DNA of 64,000 nt. Origin: Algoriphagus sp. Y33. GTDB taxonomy: Bacteria > Bacteroidota > Bacteroidia > Cytophagales > Cyclobacteriaceae. The position numbers were made by a program, and so were the translations under genes. Shown here in pieces: positions 38,159-49,100 of this stretch (its first letter is position 1; each line of letters starts with the position of its first letter). The DNA lies in contig NZ_CP061947.1 of assembly GCF_014838715.1 (NCBI RefSeq), positions 4,640,001 through 4,704,000 of the forward strand. Direction: 5' to 3'. The notes below the pieces were generated by a model. The model saw nothing but the letters and a program-made list of their open reading frames with translations. It had not been told where the DNA came from and made no database searches.

Positions 38159-40816
38159 CTAGTTGTCAAAATTCACATTGATAAAGGTGGCCACCCCAAA
38201 TCTCACACCGCCCCGTAGGAAGTCGGCATTTTCGAATCCTGCTCCGATTTCCACCCGGAAGATCCTAAACAGATTGTCCAAGGAATAGCCAACTTCCCAA
38301 TAATGCGGGGAGTTGTCTGTCTTTAGATAATTAAAGAAAATATTCTCTCTCAATCCCGAAAATCTCAGCATAGGCAATTGTGTAAAAATGAATTTTCTGA
38401 ACTGATAATGTACAATACCGGAGAAATACTTAGAATTGGTGCTGTATTTATAATAATCCATAAAGCGGTAATTCGATGCCGGGCCGAAGTTGGAGAAGAT
38501 GGTTCTGTTTCCCCCAAAATGCTGAAAATCCGGAAAGTACACCTGGTCATTGGATAAAAAGGCTCCCGCTGACAGATTGAAATCCAGCTTTCCGCTGACA
38601 CCAAAAGTATAATTATGCTGAACGCCCAGCTCTAAATGATCGAAATCGGCAGCAGCTCCCTCACTACTTATGCTGCCAAAGGCCTTCTTATAAGCGATTT
38701 TGATCAAAGGAGATCTATCCGTTATAGGATATTTACGTCCGTTTCTGATCCCGTATTTAATGCCTGGCCGCCATTCCAGTTCAGTATTCAATTTTAGAAT
38801 CTCATGATCACCAAATGAGCTTGGATCCGTTTCTACATTTTCCGGTTGGTTGGGTGAGTATTCCCTTCCTGATTTATTATAGATGCTATACTTATTCGTA
38901 TTGAATGATTCCCTTCTATGACCATAGGTCATATTTACACGATAAGTAACTCCTCCATTGACCCGATGTGCCCAGTACGCCTGGGCAAAATCCTGTTCAT
39001 AAAGCTTCATGTAATTCTGCCTTAAAAACAGGGAGTAAAAAGCATTCACTTGCTCATTGATAGGTTCTCCACCATTGAATTGATAAATGTACCTCCCTCC
39101 TTTTACACCAAAGGTAGTTCCCGAAATCGGCAAGGTGCTAGACCATCGGAAATCCACTTTTCCATAAAAGCGATCACTGGAAAATCCATACCTAAGTTCA
39201 GGTTCTATATTGAAACTTTTGCGAAGCACACTCACACTATCAGCCAACTTGGTTGATGATTGTTTTCTATAGAATAGCCCCATTCCCAGCTTGAAGCCTT
39301 CGACAGTGTTAAAGGAGGTCTTGGTCCAATTTTCCTTGAATCCTATAGAAACACCTTTTCCCATGCTGTATGACCCTCCATTCATAAAATCAAGTGGCCT
39401 CAATTTACGTTTTGCCTTCTTGGCGACAGAGTCCACATCACTCATCTTGGCCGCCTCCACCGTGGCCAAACTATCATCCCGATGATATCCCTGAACCTCG
39501 CTCTCTGTCAACGGCACAGGACGAATACTATCCCAATACGCTTGATTGTACTTTTTCGCCATTGAATCAACCTCATAGTAGGTTTCTTGAACTATTTCAG
39601 GTTCCTTCTGCTCCTTCAAAGACTGCTTTTCATATTCATTCATCAACTTACGGTACTCCTTCCTTGTCTTGGGCTCTTCCTTGGCAAGCTGCTCCAACGC
39701 TGAAAGAGACTTATCAAATTTCACCGCTTCATCAGGAACCTCCTGCACTTTTTCATCAATGATCTCGGGGACAGTTGCCAAATCAGGGTTCAACTCTATT
39801 TCATATTCCCGGGTAGAGGCCAAGTATTTGAAATTCCCCTCAAACCCAAAAATTTTCCCTCCAAAATCATAGGTGTGTGTCAGCGGCATCCAGACATTCT
39901 CGGCCACCGGGGCATATTGCTGCTTTGCCTGTATCTGAAAGCCCAGCAAAGATGTCTGTAGATTTAGACTATGAATGGCCCACAAATCCTCTATTATGTA
40001 GATGAATCCTTCAAATACCTGCTCTCCACGGGATCTCGGAGTTACTTTAATTTTATTTACTACCACATTCTGATCTAGAAAGCTTCCTTCGTACCGAAAC
40101 TTGTAATACTGGAAAGCCGCTCTGGAAAGGGGCGAAATGATTCCGTTAATTTTTTCCTGATAGAAAGTAGTCTGAATATAGGGCGCAGGGGAAGTGGACT
40201 GATTATCTCCATTTGTACGGATTGAGATCACCTTTTCCTCCACCTTATTTGGCTGGGTAAAAGTGATTCTCGAAACAGATTCTGAGGTGTAAGCCTCATT
40301 GAGTTTCAGGCCTTCTTTTTCTATGGTTTTCCTGAGAAAGAAAGGTGCATCTGTCAATTTCCCCGTACCCTTAAGGTAGACCGACATGCTATACTTCTGA
40401 ATTTGAAGCCTATGATATTTGGCTTTGGCGATTGCTTTACGCATAATGGTCAATGCTGGATCTTCAGCTCCAGCCCTTACTTCCACTTCAGCCAAAGTGT
40501 ATTCTTGAGGTTCCATCACAAAATCCCTGGTAGTCCACTCATCTGTCACGATGATAGTTTCGATTTGGGATTTGTAGCCAAGAAATTGAACTAGCACATC
40601 ATATATGCCCTCAGGAAGCTTGTACTCATAATTCCCCTCCTCATTTGTGGGTACTCCATCGCCAAGATTACGTATGTAAACTGATGCATAAGCCAGGGGC
40701 TCGCCATCGGAAGATTTCACCTTCCCCCTGATCCCTTGAGCTGTTGAATGATTGCTGAAAAATACCCCCAGTAAAGAAACGCATAAGACAAGTACTAATT
40801 GTAGTTGTTTTTTCAT
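38159..40816 (-). CDS. DUF5686 family outer-membrane protein with carboxypeptidase-like regulatory domain
   Basis: 885 aa from ATG 40,816 (MKKQLQLVLVLCVS); an upstream TTG would add 7 residues. The signal peptide ends near NHSTAQ. Residues about 28-105 form a CarboxypepD_reg-like beta-sandwich (GKVKSSDGEPLAYASVYI, GYKSQIETIIV), followed by the DUF5686 region, a Glu/Lys-rich stretch (about 380-460) and a C-terminal half with alternating aromatic strands typical of an outer-membrane barrel (YYKYSTNSKYFSGIVHYQF). The function is unknown. It stands alone, convergent with frr. Confidence 0.85.
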   Translation of the reverse strand: MKKQLQLVLVLCVSLLGVFFSNHSTAQGIRGKVKSSDGEPLAYASVYIRNLGDGVPTNEEGNYEYKLPEGIYDVLVQFLGYKSQIETIIVTDEWTTRDFVMEPQEYTLAEVEVRAGAEDPALTIMRKAIAKAKYHRLQIQKYSMSVYLKGTGKLTDAPFFLRKTIEKEGLKLNEAYTSESVSRITFTQPNKVEEKVISIRTNGDNQSTSPAPYIQTTFYQEKINGIISPLSRAAFQYYKFRYEGSFLDQNVVVNKIKVTPRSRGEQVFEGFIYIIEDLWAIHSLNLQTSLLGFQIQAKQQYAPVAENVWMPLTHTYDFGGKIFGFEGNFKYLASTREYEIELNPDLATVPEIIDEKVQEVPDEAVKFDKSLSALEQLAKEEPKTRKEYRKLMNEYEKQSLKEQKEPEIVQETYYEVDSMAKKYNQAYWDSIRPVPLTESEVQGYHRDDSLATVEAAKMSDVDSVAKKAKRKLRPLDFMNGGSYSMGKGVSIGFKENWTKTSFNTVEGFKLGMGLFYRKQSSTKLADSVSVLRKSFNIEPELRYGFSSDRFYGKVDFRWSSTLPISGTTFGVKGGRYIYQFNGGEPINEQVNAFYSLFLRQNYMKLYEQDFAQAYWAHRVNGGVTYRVNMTYGHRRESFNTNKYSIYNKSGREYSPNQPENVETDPSSFGDHEILKLNTELEWRPGIKYGIRNGRKYPITDRSPLIKIAYKKAFGSISSEGAAADFDHLELGVQHNYTFGVSGKLDFNLSAGAFLSNDQVYFPDFQHFGGNRTIFSNFGPASNYRFMDYYKYSTNSKYFSGIVHYQFRKFIFTQLPMLRFSGLRENIFFNYLKTDNSPHYWEVGYSLDNLFRIFRVEIGAGFENADFLRGGVRFGVATFINVNFDN

Positions 40817-40916
40817 AAAAGTCGGTTTGTAGCTCAAGATAAACAGCTTTTCAACAAACGACTTTATCTGACTTTGGTTTTAAGATGATTTAGCACCAAA
40901 ACCGGATGATATTCTA

Positions 40917-41045
40917 TTTCATGTGTTTATATTTTGTTCTTCCAGAGGTCACCACCTGTCCCGGAAACCGGGACGGAATCTTTGACACCTAAAACAATAA
41001 TTTCCCTGTGTGTTTTAATTATGATTTTAATCGTCTCGATTTCAT
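40917..41045 (+). repeat. Dispersed intergenic repeat, copy B
   Basis: TTTCATGTGTTTATATTTTG, AGAGGTCA, then a perfect hairpin GTCCCGG-AAA-CCGGGAC (40,958-40,974), GGAATCTTTGA as in the second unit of copy A, CCCTGTGTGTTTTAATTATG and the closing CTCGATTTCAT. It lacks the ATGGAATCTCGCAT core. Confidence 0.6.
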
Positions 41046-41071
41046 GAGGAGTCCAGCTGATTTAGAAAAAG

Positions 41072-41103
41072 AACCCGGTCTTATTGCTGAGACAGGGGTT
41101 TTT
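41072..41103 (+). terminator. Terminator-like hairpin without an upstream plus-strand gene
   Basis: AACCC and GTCT pair with AGAC and GGGTT around a short loop (imperfect stem), followed by TTTTT. The gene to the left is on the other strand, so either a small RNA ends here or the structure belongs to decayed repeat sequence. Confidence 0.4.
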
Positions 41104-41351
41104 ATCACGTTGAACCAGTCACTTTTCTAAAATTTTTAAAAATGTTTTACGCCTTAAAATTTACAAATCAACGAAGTTATTGTTTTTCAGTCTTTTTAAA
41201 AAAAACTCTATTTTATAAGTTTTCCAAAATAGAAATCGATTTCCATTATCATTATGGTAGAAAATCGGTGTTTTTATTATTCTATTCCTAAATTTTACAT
41301 TATTCCGTTAAATCATTTTTTTCGATATTCAATCCGGCTAAATGTTAAGAA

Positions 41352-41381
41352 TTGCAAAATTAAAATTAATGCCTGACTTTA
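41352..41381 (+). promoter_or_regulatory. Probable promoter of susC
   Basis: TTG (41,352-41,354), 19 bases, TGACTTTA (41,374-41,381): spacing is exact and six of eight -7 positions fit TAnnTTTG. The start point would be about 55 bases before the ATG. Confidence 0.55.
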
Positions 41382-41442
41382 GCCTCGAAATAGAAGCAAT
41401 AGAGTTCATGCCTATTTCAACCTAATCAAACAATCAAACCCT

Positions 41443-44400
41443 ATGAGAAACTATTTACTGAAACAAAAGACGTTTCTGCTTGCCTTGGCACTAATTTTCT
41501 GCGCTACGCTTGTGGTAAATGGCCAAAGCAGAACCGTCACCGGTACAGTCATGGATCCAGCCTTTGGAGAACCTGTCCCAGGAGCAACTGTAATAGTCAA
41601 AGGCACTACCCGTGGTACTGCGACAGACTTAGATGGAAAATTCACTTTAGATCTTCAAGCGGGAGACCAAATACTGGTCATTTCATTTGTAGGTTATTTA
41701 CCCCAAGAAGTCGAGATCGGAAATCAAACCGACTTCACCATAAATCTGGAAGAGGATATCCAGAGCTTGGAAGAAGCAGTGGTGATTGGTTATGGTACTC
41801 AGGACAAAAAGGAAATCACATCTGCAGTAGTAGCTGTCAAACCGGAGGATTTCAATAAAGGTAATGTGGTCAATCCTGCTCAGTTGCTTCAAGGCAAAGT
41901 AGCAGGACTCTCCATCACCCGTCCGGGAGGTAATCCAAACGGCGGTTTCGATATCAGATTAAGAGGTCTTTCAACCTTTGGGGCAAATTCCTCTCCCCTT
42001 ATTGTTTTAGACGGAGTGATTGGAGCATCTTTAGAGAACGTTGATCCAAACGATATTGAGTCCATAGATGTGCTGAAAGACGGATCTGCTGCAGCTATTT
42101 ATGGCGCTAGGGGCTCATCCGGTGTTATTTTGGTCACTACCAATAAAAAGAACAACCGGGAAGGCACAACCAATGTCTCAATCAACACCTACGGGACTAT
42201 AAACCAAGCGACGAATCTGATTCCTATCCTTTCCCCAGAAGAATTTATTGAAAGAGGGGGGACAGATTACGGGAGCCGTACCGACTGGAGAGGTGAGATG
42301 CTCAGTGACTCCTTTTCTTCTTCGACAAGTGCCAGCGTTTCCGGAGGATTCAACAATACCAATTACCTCGCTTCTGTCAACTACCGTGATAACCAAGGGG
42401 TGATAAACGGAGTGGAAAATCAACGACTAAATGCAAGACTTAACATACGTCAGGGGGCATTGGACAATAGATTGCGATTCAATGTAAATCTTTCTTTGAC
42501 TAATGAAGATCAAGCTAGAGTGAATAATGACGCATTTAGATATGCTACAATTTACAACCCTACTGCTCCTATTTTTGAAAATACAGAAGAAGCAGCCCAG
42601 TACGGCGGTTATTTCCAGCGCTCCATTACGGATTATTTCAATCCTATTGCACTTGTCAATCAACAAAAGTTTGTAAGCGAGATCAAATCATCACTTTTTT
42701 CTACTCTGGTAGAATATGATATCATGGATAGACTTACTCTTTCTGCCCAGTATTCTCAGGATACCAGAAACGAACTAATCGGAAATTTTTGGGCAAAACA
42801 AGATTTTGCGGTAGGATTTGGTGCGGGGGGGTCAGCTCAACGCATTACAAATGATAGAGTGAGGCAAATATTTGAAACAACGCTTCGCTATGAAATAGAT
42901 TTTGCCAACAATCTGAATATGACACTTCTCGGTGGAGCAGGCCTCCAATCTATCAAAAACCAAGGTTTTGACGCTCGCTCCAGACAATACCTTTTCGATA
43001 GCGGATGGGACAATCTCGGGGGAGGAGCAATCCGTGTGGGAAACAATACGGAAATGTCTTCCTATGCCAATGAGGATCAATTGAATTCATTATTTGGAAG
43101 AGCTAATTTCAACTACAAAAATACCTATTTCTTCTCCGCGTCAGTAAGAGCAGAAACTTATTCCGGATTTGGTGAAAACAACCAAACAGGTGTTTTCCCT
43201 GCCTTTAGTTTGGGATCGGATTTTAACCAACTATTTAACATGGGAGCAATCAGTCAGTTTAAACCTAGGGTTTCATTTGGTGTGACTGGAAATTTACCTC
43301 CCTCACCTACTCTTGCTATAGGTGCCTTTTCCAATGGCAACAGAATCGACCTAGATGGAGATCCTCAAACAACCAATGACATATATGTTGGTATCGTTCA
43401 GAATTCCAATCCTAACAAATTTTTGAAATGGGAAACTAAGCAAGAATTAAACTTTGGTATTGATTATGGTATCTGGAACAATAAGGTCTCGGGTAGTGTA
43501 GATTACTATATCAGAAATATTTCCGATCTACTTTTCAATGTCAGAGTTAGCCCGGGGGCAAATCAATTTGATCCTGGGAGATCCAATACTGTTAGTACAA
43601 CTTGGGTTAATCTTGCCGATCTTCGCTCAGCCGGTTTTGAATTTGCAGTAGGAGTAAATTCTGTAGACTTAGGTCAAATAAAATGGACTCCAAATTTAAA
43701 TTTCACAATTTATGACAAAACTAAAATAGAGAGTTTCTCGGCAAGCGGACTAGGTTTTGATGAGCTCCGCTATGCCACGCCAGGTTCTCCAGGGCAGAAT
43801 AGCAATCCGATTGTTTACAATAAAGTGGGTCAGACACTGGGAGATACTTATGGACCTATTTTGCAAGGATATACCGAAGACGGTGACTACATACTTTCTA
43901 CAGAAAATCCGGATGAATTTGAGAAAGTGGGCAATGGGCTGCCTAAAGGTGAGTTTGGATTGGCCAACAACTTCTCCTATAAACAATGGGGATTCAGTTT
44001 CTTCTTTAGGGGAGTATGGGGACATACCCTTTATAATTCCTATAGAGGGTTCTATGAAAATGCAGATGGGGGATCGAACGCTTATAATTCTGTAATCACA
44101 GATAAGACCCCAACTAATCCATTGGTCACAGCTGCCCCCACTTATAACAGTTCCTACGTGGAAAATGCATCTTTCATCAGATTGGACAATTTAGAATTAA
44201 GTCACAACTTCAAAACTAACGCAAAGAATATTAGTTCTTTACGACTTTATTTTGCAGCTCAAAATTTATTCACCATTACAGGCTATACCGGAGTAGATCC
44301 AGAACCACGACTAACCGATGCGAATATAAATACAGGATCAAGGCTGAGTGAAACTGATCTCAGAGACGGCCTCACATCCGCTCTTTCCCCTGGTATTGAA

Positions 44401-44463
44401 CGAATGAATACCTACTTTCAGGTAAGATCTTTCACTTTAGGGCTATCTCTTAATTTCAAATAA
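41443..44463 (+). CDS. SusC/RagA-type TonB-dependent outer-membrane receptor
   Basis: Energy-dependent outer-membrane importer that works with its SusD lid. 1,006 aa. Signal peptide of about 27 residues (ending VVNGQ), CarboxypepD_reg-like domain at about 30-110 (RTVTGTVMDPAFGEPVPGAT), plug at about 115-235 (AVVIGYGTQDKKEIT, QLLQGKVAGLSITRPGG, IDVLKDGSAAAIYGARGSSG), then a 22-strand barrel ending in FTLGLSLNFK. susD starts 17 bases later. No adjacent anti-sigma/sigma pair or hybrid sensor is present. The substrate cannot be told from the sequence. Confidence 0.95.
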   Translation: MRNYLLKQKTFLLALALIFCATLVVNGQSRTVTGTVMDPAFGEPVPGATVIVKGTTRGTATDLDGKFTLDLQAGDQILVISFVGYLPQEVEIGNQTDFTINLEEDIQSLEEAVVIGYGTQDKKEITSAVVAVKPEDFNKGNVVNPAQLLQGKVAGLSITRPGGNPNGGFDIRLRGLSTFGANSSPLIVLDGVIGASLENVDPNDIESIDVLKDGSAAAIYGARGSSGVILVTTNKKNNREGTTNVSINTYGTINQATNLIPILSPEEFIERGGTDYGSRTDWRGEMLSDSFSSSTSASVSGGFNNTNYLASVNYRDNQGVINGVENQRLNARLNIRQGALDNRLRFNVNLSLTNEDQARVNNDAFRYATIYNPTAPIFENTEEAAQYGGYFQRSITDYFNPIALVNQQKFVSEIKSSLFSTLVEYDIMDRLTLSAQYSQDTRNELIGNFWAKQDFAVGFGAGGSAQRITNDRVRQIFETTLRYEIDFANNLNMTLLGGAGLQSIKNQGFDARSRQYLFDSGWDNLGGGAIRVGNNTEMSSYANEDQLNSLFGRANFNYKNTYFFSASVRAETYSGFGENNQTGVFPAFSLGSDFNQLFNMGAISQFKPRVSFGVTGNLPPSPTLAIGAFSNGNRIDLDGDPQTTNDIYVGIVQNSNPNKFLKWETKQELNFGIDYGIWNNKVSGSVDYYIRNISDLLFNVRVSPGANQFDPGRSNTVSTTWVNLADLRSAGFEFAVGVNSVDLGQIKWTPNLNFTIYDKTKIESFSASGLGFDELRYATPGSPGQNSNPIVYNKVGQTLGDTYGPILQGYTEDGDYILSTENPDEFEKVGNGLPKGEFGLANNFSYKQWGFSFFFRGVWGHTLYNSYRGFYENADGGSNAYNSVITDKTPTNPLVTAAPTYNSSYVENASFIRLDNLELSHNFKTNAKNISSLRLYFAAQNLFTITGYTGVDPEPRLTDANINTGSRLSETDLRDGLTSALSPGIERMNTYFQVRSFTLGLSLNFK

Positions 44464-44480
44464 TTAAAAATCACATAGCT

Positions 44481-45968
44481 ATGTCTAAACATATAAAAAA
44501 CACTTTCTTAGCGAGCCTAATTCTGCTCATGGGAGCTTGTTGGGAGCTGGATCAAGAAGTACTTGATGGAGTTACTCAAGAGCAAGTGAATAATAGTACG
44601 GATCCAAATTTAATTCCGGTTTTGAAAGCCTCCGCTTATTCTAGAATAATAGGGGGCTGGGGTGCAAGTGGCGGTATTTGGTCCTTGCATGAAGTCTCGT
44701 CAGATGAAATAGTAGTTCCAACACGTGGTCCTGATTGGCAAGATGGCAATGCATGGGTGCGTCTCCATCGACATACTTGGGAGCCTTCTGAGCCATCAAT
44801 AAGCGGAACTTGGGATTATTGCTACACTGCTATAGGAGAGATCAACAATTTACTAGTACAATATCCGGATTTCCCTGAATTAAAAGCTGAACTCTCCATA
44901 CTCAGGGGGTTAGTTTATCTATGGTTGATAGATGTTTATGGAAATGTTCCTATCAATACTGAAGATAATTTAAGCCCAAATCCTTCAAATAACTCCCGGC
45001 AAGAAGTATTTGACTTTATCGAAAAATCGGTCAAAGACAATATCGCCCTTTTAGTAAAAGAGGATCAAAAAACTGTGCTCAATTATTATTCAGCACAGGC
45101 GATTTTAGCAAAATTATACTTGAATGCAGAAGTGTATATAGGCACACCAATGTGGGCCGAAGCCGAAGCCGCAGCCGACGAGATCATATCAAGTGGAGTT
45201 TATTCGCTTACATCGAACTATTTTGCAAACTTTGCCACTAACAATGGAAGTTCGTCTGAAAACATCCTAACTCTACCTTATGATGAAAACAATGCAACGG
45301 GATTCAATCTTTCGATGATGACTTTGCATGCTTTGAATCAGCAGACATATGATCTACAAGAACAACCGTGGAATGGATATGCTTCTCTAGAAGAATTCTA
45401 TAATACGTACGATGAGAATGATTTGAGAAAGGATAACTTCATAGTTGGTCCTCAATTTTCTTCCTCCGGAGCCAGATTGAACGATGCTTCTTTTGAACCT
45501 GAAGATCCGGATGGAGCTCCACTTACCTTTACAGCCAACATTTCTGAACTAACTCCAAAAGCTTTGAGACAAGAAGGAGCTAGAATCGGCAAGTTCGAAT
45601 TTGCACCCGGTTCGAACAGCAACTTAAGCAACGATTACCCTATTTTCAGATATGCAGATATCTTGCTGGTAAGTGCAGAGGCAAAATTCAGACAGGGTAA
45701 GATCGCTGAAGCTACAGAAATCGTCAACCAGATCCGAGCTCGTGCGGAGATAGCACCATTTGTAAATATGACCCTTGAAAATATCTATGATGAAAGAGGT
45801 CGGGAAATGTTTGCTGAAGCCACTAGAAGAACTGACCAAATACGCTTTGGAAAATTCAATCAACCATGGTGGGAGAAAGCAGCCTCTGAGACTTATCGAA
45901 ATATTTTCCCTATTCCGCAGGATCAGATTAACGCCAATTCTAATCTGACACAAAATCCAGGATATTAA
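44481..45968 (+). CDS. SusD/RagB-type substrate-binding lipoprotein
   Basis: Surface lipoprotein that caps the SusC barrel and captures ligand. 495 aa. Lipobox LMGAC with Cys20, then an acidic stretch (ELDQE) consistent with surface export in Bacteroidota. TPR-like helices carry ELSILRGLVYLWLIDVYGNV; the C-terminal region has YPIFRYADILLVSAEAKFR and IYDERGREMFAEATRRTDQIR, both typical of the family. It is followed by a terminator, so expression of the downstream ASPIC genes may be separate or lower. Confidence 0.95.
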   Translation: MSKHIKNTFLASLILLMGACWELDQEVLDGVTQEQVNNSTDPNLIPVLKASAYSRIIGGWGASGGIWSLHEVSSDEIVVPTRGPDWQDGNAWVRLHRHTWEPSEPSISGTWDYCYTAIGEINNLLVQYPDFPELKAELSILRGLVYLWLIDVYGNVPINTEDNLSPNPSNNSRQEVFDFIEKSVKDNIALLVKEDQKTVLNYYSAQAILAKLYLNAEVYIGTPMWAEAEAAADEIISSGVYSLTSNYFANFATNNGSSSENILTLPYDENNATGFNLSMMTLHALNQQTYDLQEQPWNGYASLEEFYNTYDENDLRKDNFIVGPQFSSSGARLNDASFEPEDPDGAPLTFTANISELTPKALRQEGARIGKFEFAPGSNSNLSNDYPIFRYADILLVSAEAKFRQGKIAEATEIVNQIRARAEIAPFVNMTLENIYDERGREMFAEATRRTDQIRFGKFNQPWWEKAASETYRNIFPIPQDQINANSNLTQNPGY

Positions 45969-45989
45969 TAAAGTTTTGGAATGCATTGA

Positions 45990-46025
45990 AAAGGGAGTAT
46001 ACTTTAAAAGTATGCTTCCTTTTTT
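45990..46025 (+). terminator. Terminator after susD
   Basis: AAGGGAGTATACTT / AAGTATGCTTCCTT stem (14 bp including wobble/mismatch) with a 3-base loop, then a run of T. It begins 22 bases after the susD stop. Confidence 0.85.
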
Positions 46026-46146
46026 CATCTGTTTATAATTTGTTTTAAGAGGTCAGATGGAATCTCGCATTACAGATAATCATCCCTCTGTGTGTTCTCA
46101 TAGGTCCGGGATCATTCCTGTCTGCGTCATGCAGGCTCGATTTCAT
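46021..46146 (+). repeat. Dispersed intergenic repeat, copy C
   Basis: TTTTTCATCTGTTTATAATTTG (identical over 22 bases to copy D1), AGAGGTCA, core ATGGAATCTCGCAT (46,057-46,070), GATAATCATCCC...GTGTTC (46,075-46,097), a CTGC/GCAG mini-hairpin, and the closing GCTCGATTTCAT only 8 bases before the next gene's ATG. Confidence 0.8.
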
Positions 46147-46154
46147 AAAATTAC

Positions 46155-49100
46155 ATGACTCACAAATTTCACTTCGTGCTGTTTATATTTGTTTTGGCTT
46201 CTTGCGCTCAAGAAAAGCCCAAACAAAAGACACTTTTTCAGTTATTAAGTAGTGAAGAAACCGGGGTTGATTTTAGAAATGACCTATCGTACACAGAACA
46301 TATAAATCCTTACACATTTCGGAATTTCTATAATGGAGGAGGTGTAGCTCTTGTGGACATTAATCAAGATGGGTTGATCGATATTTTTTTTGCAGGTAAT
46401 CAGACCTCCAATAAGCTCTACCTCAATCAGGGAGGCATGAAATTCAAAGATATTACCGCTTCAGCCGGACTGGAAAGCACAGGTCTATGGTCCACAGGAG
46501 TAAGCATTGCGGATGTGAACGGCGACGGACTTCCCGATATCTATGTTTGTAAATCAGGGCCGCTAGGCGGAGAAAGAAGACACAATGAGCTATTCATAAA
46601 CAAGGGCGATCTAACTTTCTCAGAACAATCCGTCACTTATGGACTTGATGAAATAGGATTGTCCCAACATGCAGTTTTCTTTGATTTTGACAAGGATGGA
46701 GACTTAGATCTGTACTTACTCAGCAATTCTCCAAGGTCGGTGGGGATTTACGATCTCAGGATGGGTCAGAGGGAGACTCGTGATCAAGAAGGCGGCAACA
46801 AACTTTTCAGAAATGATAGTGGCCGTTTTACAGACATCAGTGAAGAGGCAAATATATACGGAAGTAGCATCGGCTACGGACTGGGAATAACTGTGGCCGA
46901 CCTCAATCAGGATACCTGGCCTGATTTGTATGTATCCAATGATTTCTTCGAGCGGGATTACCTCTACATCAATAATCAGAACGGCACTTTTTCCGAGGTT
47001 CTTCCGGCACTTATACCAGAGACGAGCCTAGGGTCTATGGGAGCTGACATTGCAGATCTGGACAATGATTTGCGTCCTGACATCTTTGTGACAGAAATGC
47101 TTCCGGCAACATTGGAACGGATCAAAACCAATACACCGCTAGAAGATTGGGACAAATATCAGGCAAATATAAATGCCGGATATCACCGTCAATTCACTAG
47201 AAATACGCTGCAAAGAAACCTTGGAGCTGATCCAGCCACCGGATTCCCGGCTTTCATTGAAGTAGGAAGACAAGCCGGTGTCGAAGCTACAGACTGGAGC
47301 TGGGGAGCTTTAATCTTTGACGCTGACAACGACGGATTCAAAGATATTTTCGTTGCAAATGGGATTGTAAAAGACTTGACAGATTTTGACTACGTGGATT
47401 ACTATTCTCACAATCAAGATAAAATCGCAGGTAACAAACGTGACTCTACCTTGCTGATCAACATGATCGATCAATTCCCCTCTAATCCCCAGCAAAATTA
47501 CCTTTTTAAAAATCTGGGAAATTGGCAGTTCACCAACATTGCCGATAAATCAGGGCTTTCTGCTTTAAGTTTCAGTACAGGATCGGCCTACGGTGATTTA
47601 GACAATGATGGTGATTTGGACTTGGTAGTAAACAATCTAAATGGCGAAGCATTTATTTATCAAAACAACACCAATGAACTTAGCCTCGGAAGCTATATCC
47701 AACTAGATCTTGGCCAGAACTTCGGAGCGCAGGTAACTTGCTACGTGGGCACTAATTCTTACTACCAAGAATACAAGCCAGTCAAGGGGTACATGTCTTC
47801 CGTGGATCCCCGATTACATTTTGGACTGGGTGATGCGACCGCAATTGATTCAATCCAAATCCGGTGGCCCAGTGGGCGTCAAAGCTTATTGAAAGAGGTA
47901 GCAGTTAACCAACTAATCACTCCTTCACCAGAAGAAAATAATGAAGTAATCACTCCTATTCCCCGAGGTGCTACTATTTTCACCCAAGCCAATCTACCTA
48001 TTCCTTCCATACATAAAGAAAACCATTTCATTGATTTTGACAGGGAAAGACTTCGATTCTGGATGATTTCCAATGAAGGTCCAAAAGCCGAAAAGGCAGA
48101 TGTCAATAATGATAATCTTGAAGATATTTTTATTCCAGGCCCTAAAGGCCAAGCATCCTCGCTAGTGATCCAATCTGCCCCTGGGATTTTCACCACTTCA
48201 AATCAAAACGTCTTTGATAAGGACTCCTTAGCAGAAGATATTCTGGGCCATTTCTTTGATGCCAACGGAAATGGGCTACAAGATCTCGTAGTAGGGTCGG
48301 GAGGAATTGAATTCGCAAACCTTTCTCCTTTTTATAGAGACCGTTTATACCTAAATAAAGGAAATGGCACTTTTGCCAAATCAGATCAGTTATTCTCCCC
48401 AAAACCTACTGCATTTATTATTTCCACTGATCTTGACGGCGATGGGGATGAAGATCTGATTATCGGATACCGCTCCGTCCCTTTCGCCTATGGAGTCCCA
48501 ACAGGAATAGAAATCTGGCATAATGACGGAAAAGGAAACTTCATTAATGTATCTAATTCCTATAACAAAGAGTTCGGATCACTCGGCATGCTCACCGATG
48601 CCCAATGGACAGACCTCGACCAAGACGGCAATATGGAATTAATTCTCTGCGGAGAGTGGATGCCCATCCGGATTTTTTCGTTTATAAATGGCGATTTCCA
48701 TGAAACAACATTGGCGTCCAATTTTCAAAAGACCAACGGACTTTGGAACACCCTTATCGTAGAAGATCTAACAGGAGATGGATTTCCTGATATTTTCGCC
48801 GGCAATCTTGGACTTAACACCCGCTTACACACCTCTCCTGAAAATCAGCTTCGATTAGTTGTCAACGATTTTGATCAAAACGGTTCTATTGAACAAATTC
48901 TAGTTTCTCATAAATCAGGAAGATCAATCCCTTGGACCATGAGAAATACGCTCTTGAAACAATTGCCTGGCCTTCGCAAGCAATTGTCAACTTATGCTTC
49001 TTATCGGAATACATCTCTAGAAGAGCTTTTCCCGGAGAATATTTTCTCAAAATCCATAACTTTAACCGTTGACAGACTAGAATCCATACTTTGGATTAAT

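Larger units (their letters stand above)
40817..41442. other. Divergent intergenic region upstream of susC
   Basis: 626 bases, AT-rich. It holds repeat copy B (40,917-41,045), an orphan terminator-like hairpin (41,072-41,103), about 250 bases with many A/T tracts and no recognised feature, and the susC promoter (41,352-41,381) followed by a 55-base leader. No ORF of note. Confidence 0.7.

Noticed and set aside
41443..45968. Classical polysaccharide utilisation locus
   Set aside because: SusC and SusD are present, but none of the following genes is a recognisable carbohydrate-active enzyme or regulator; the GH15 gene 15 kb away is on the other strand and cytoplasmic.
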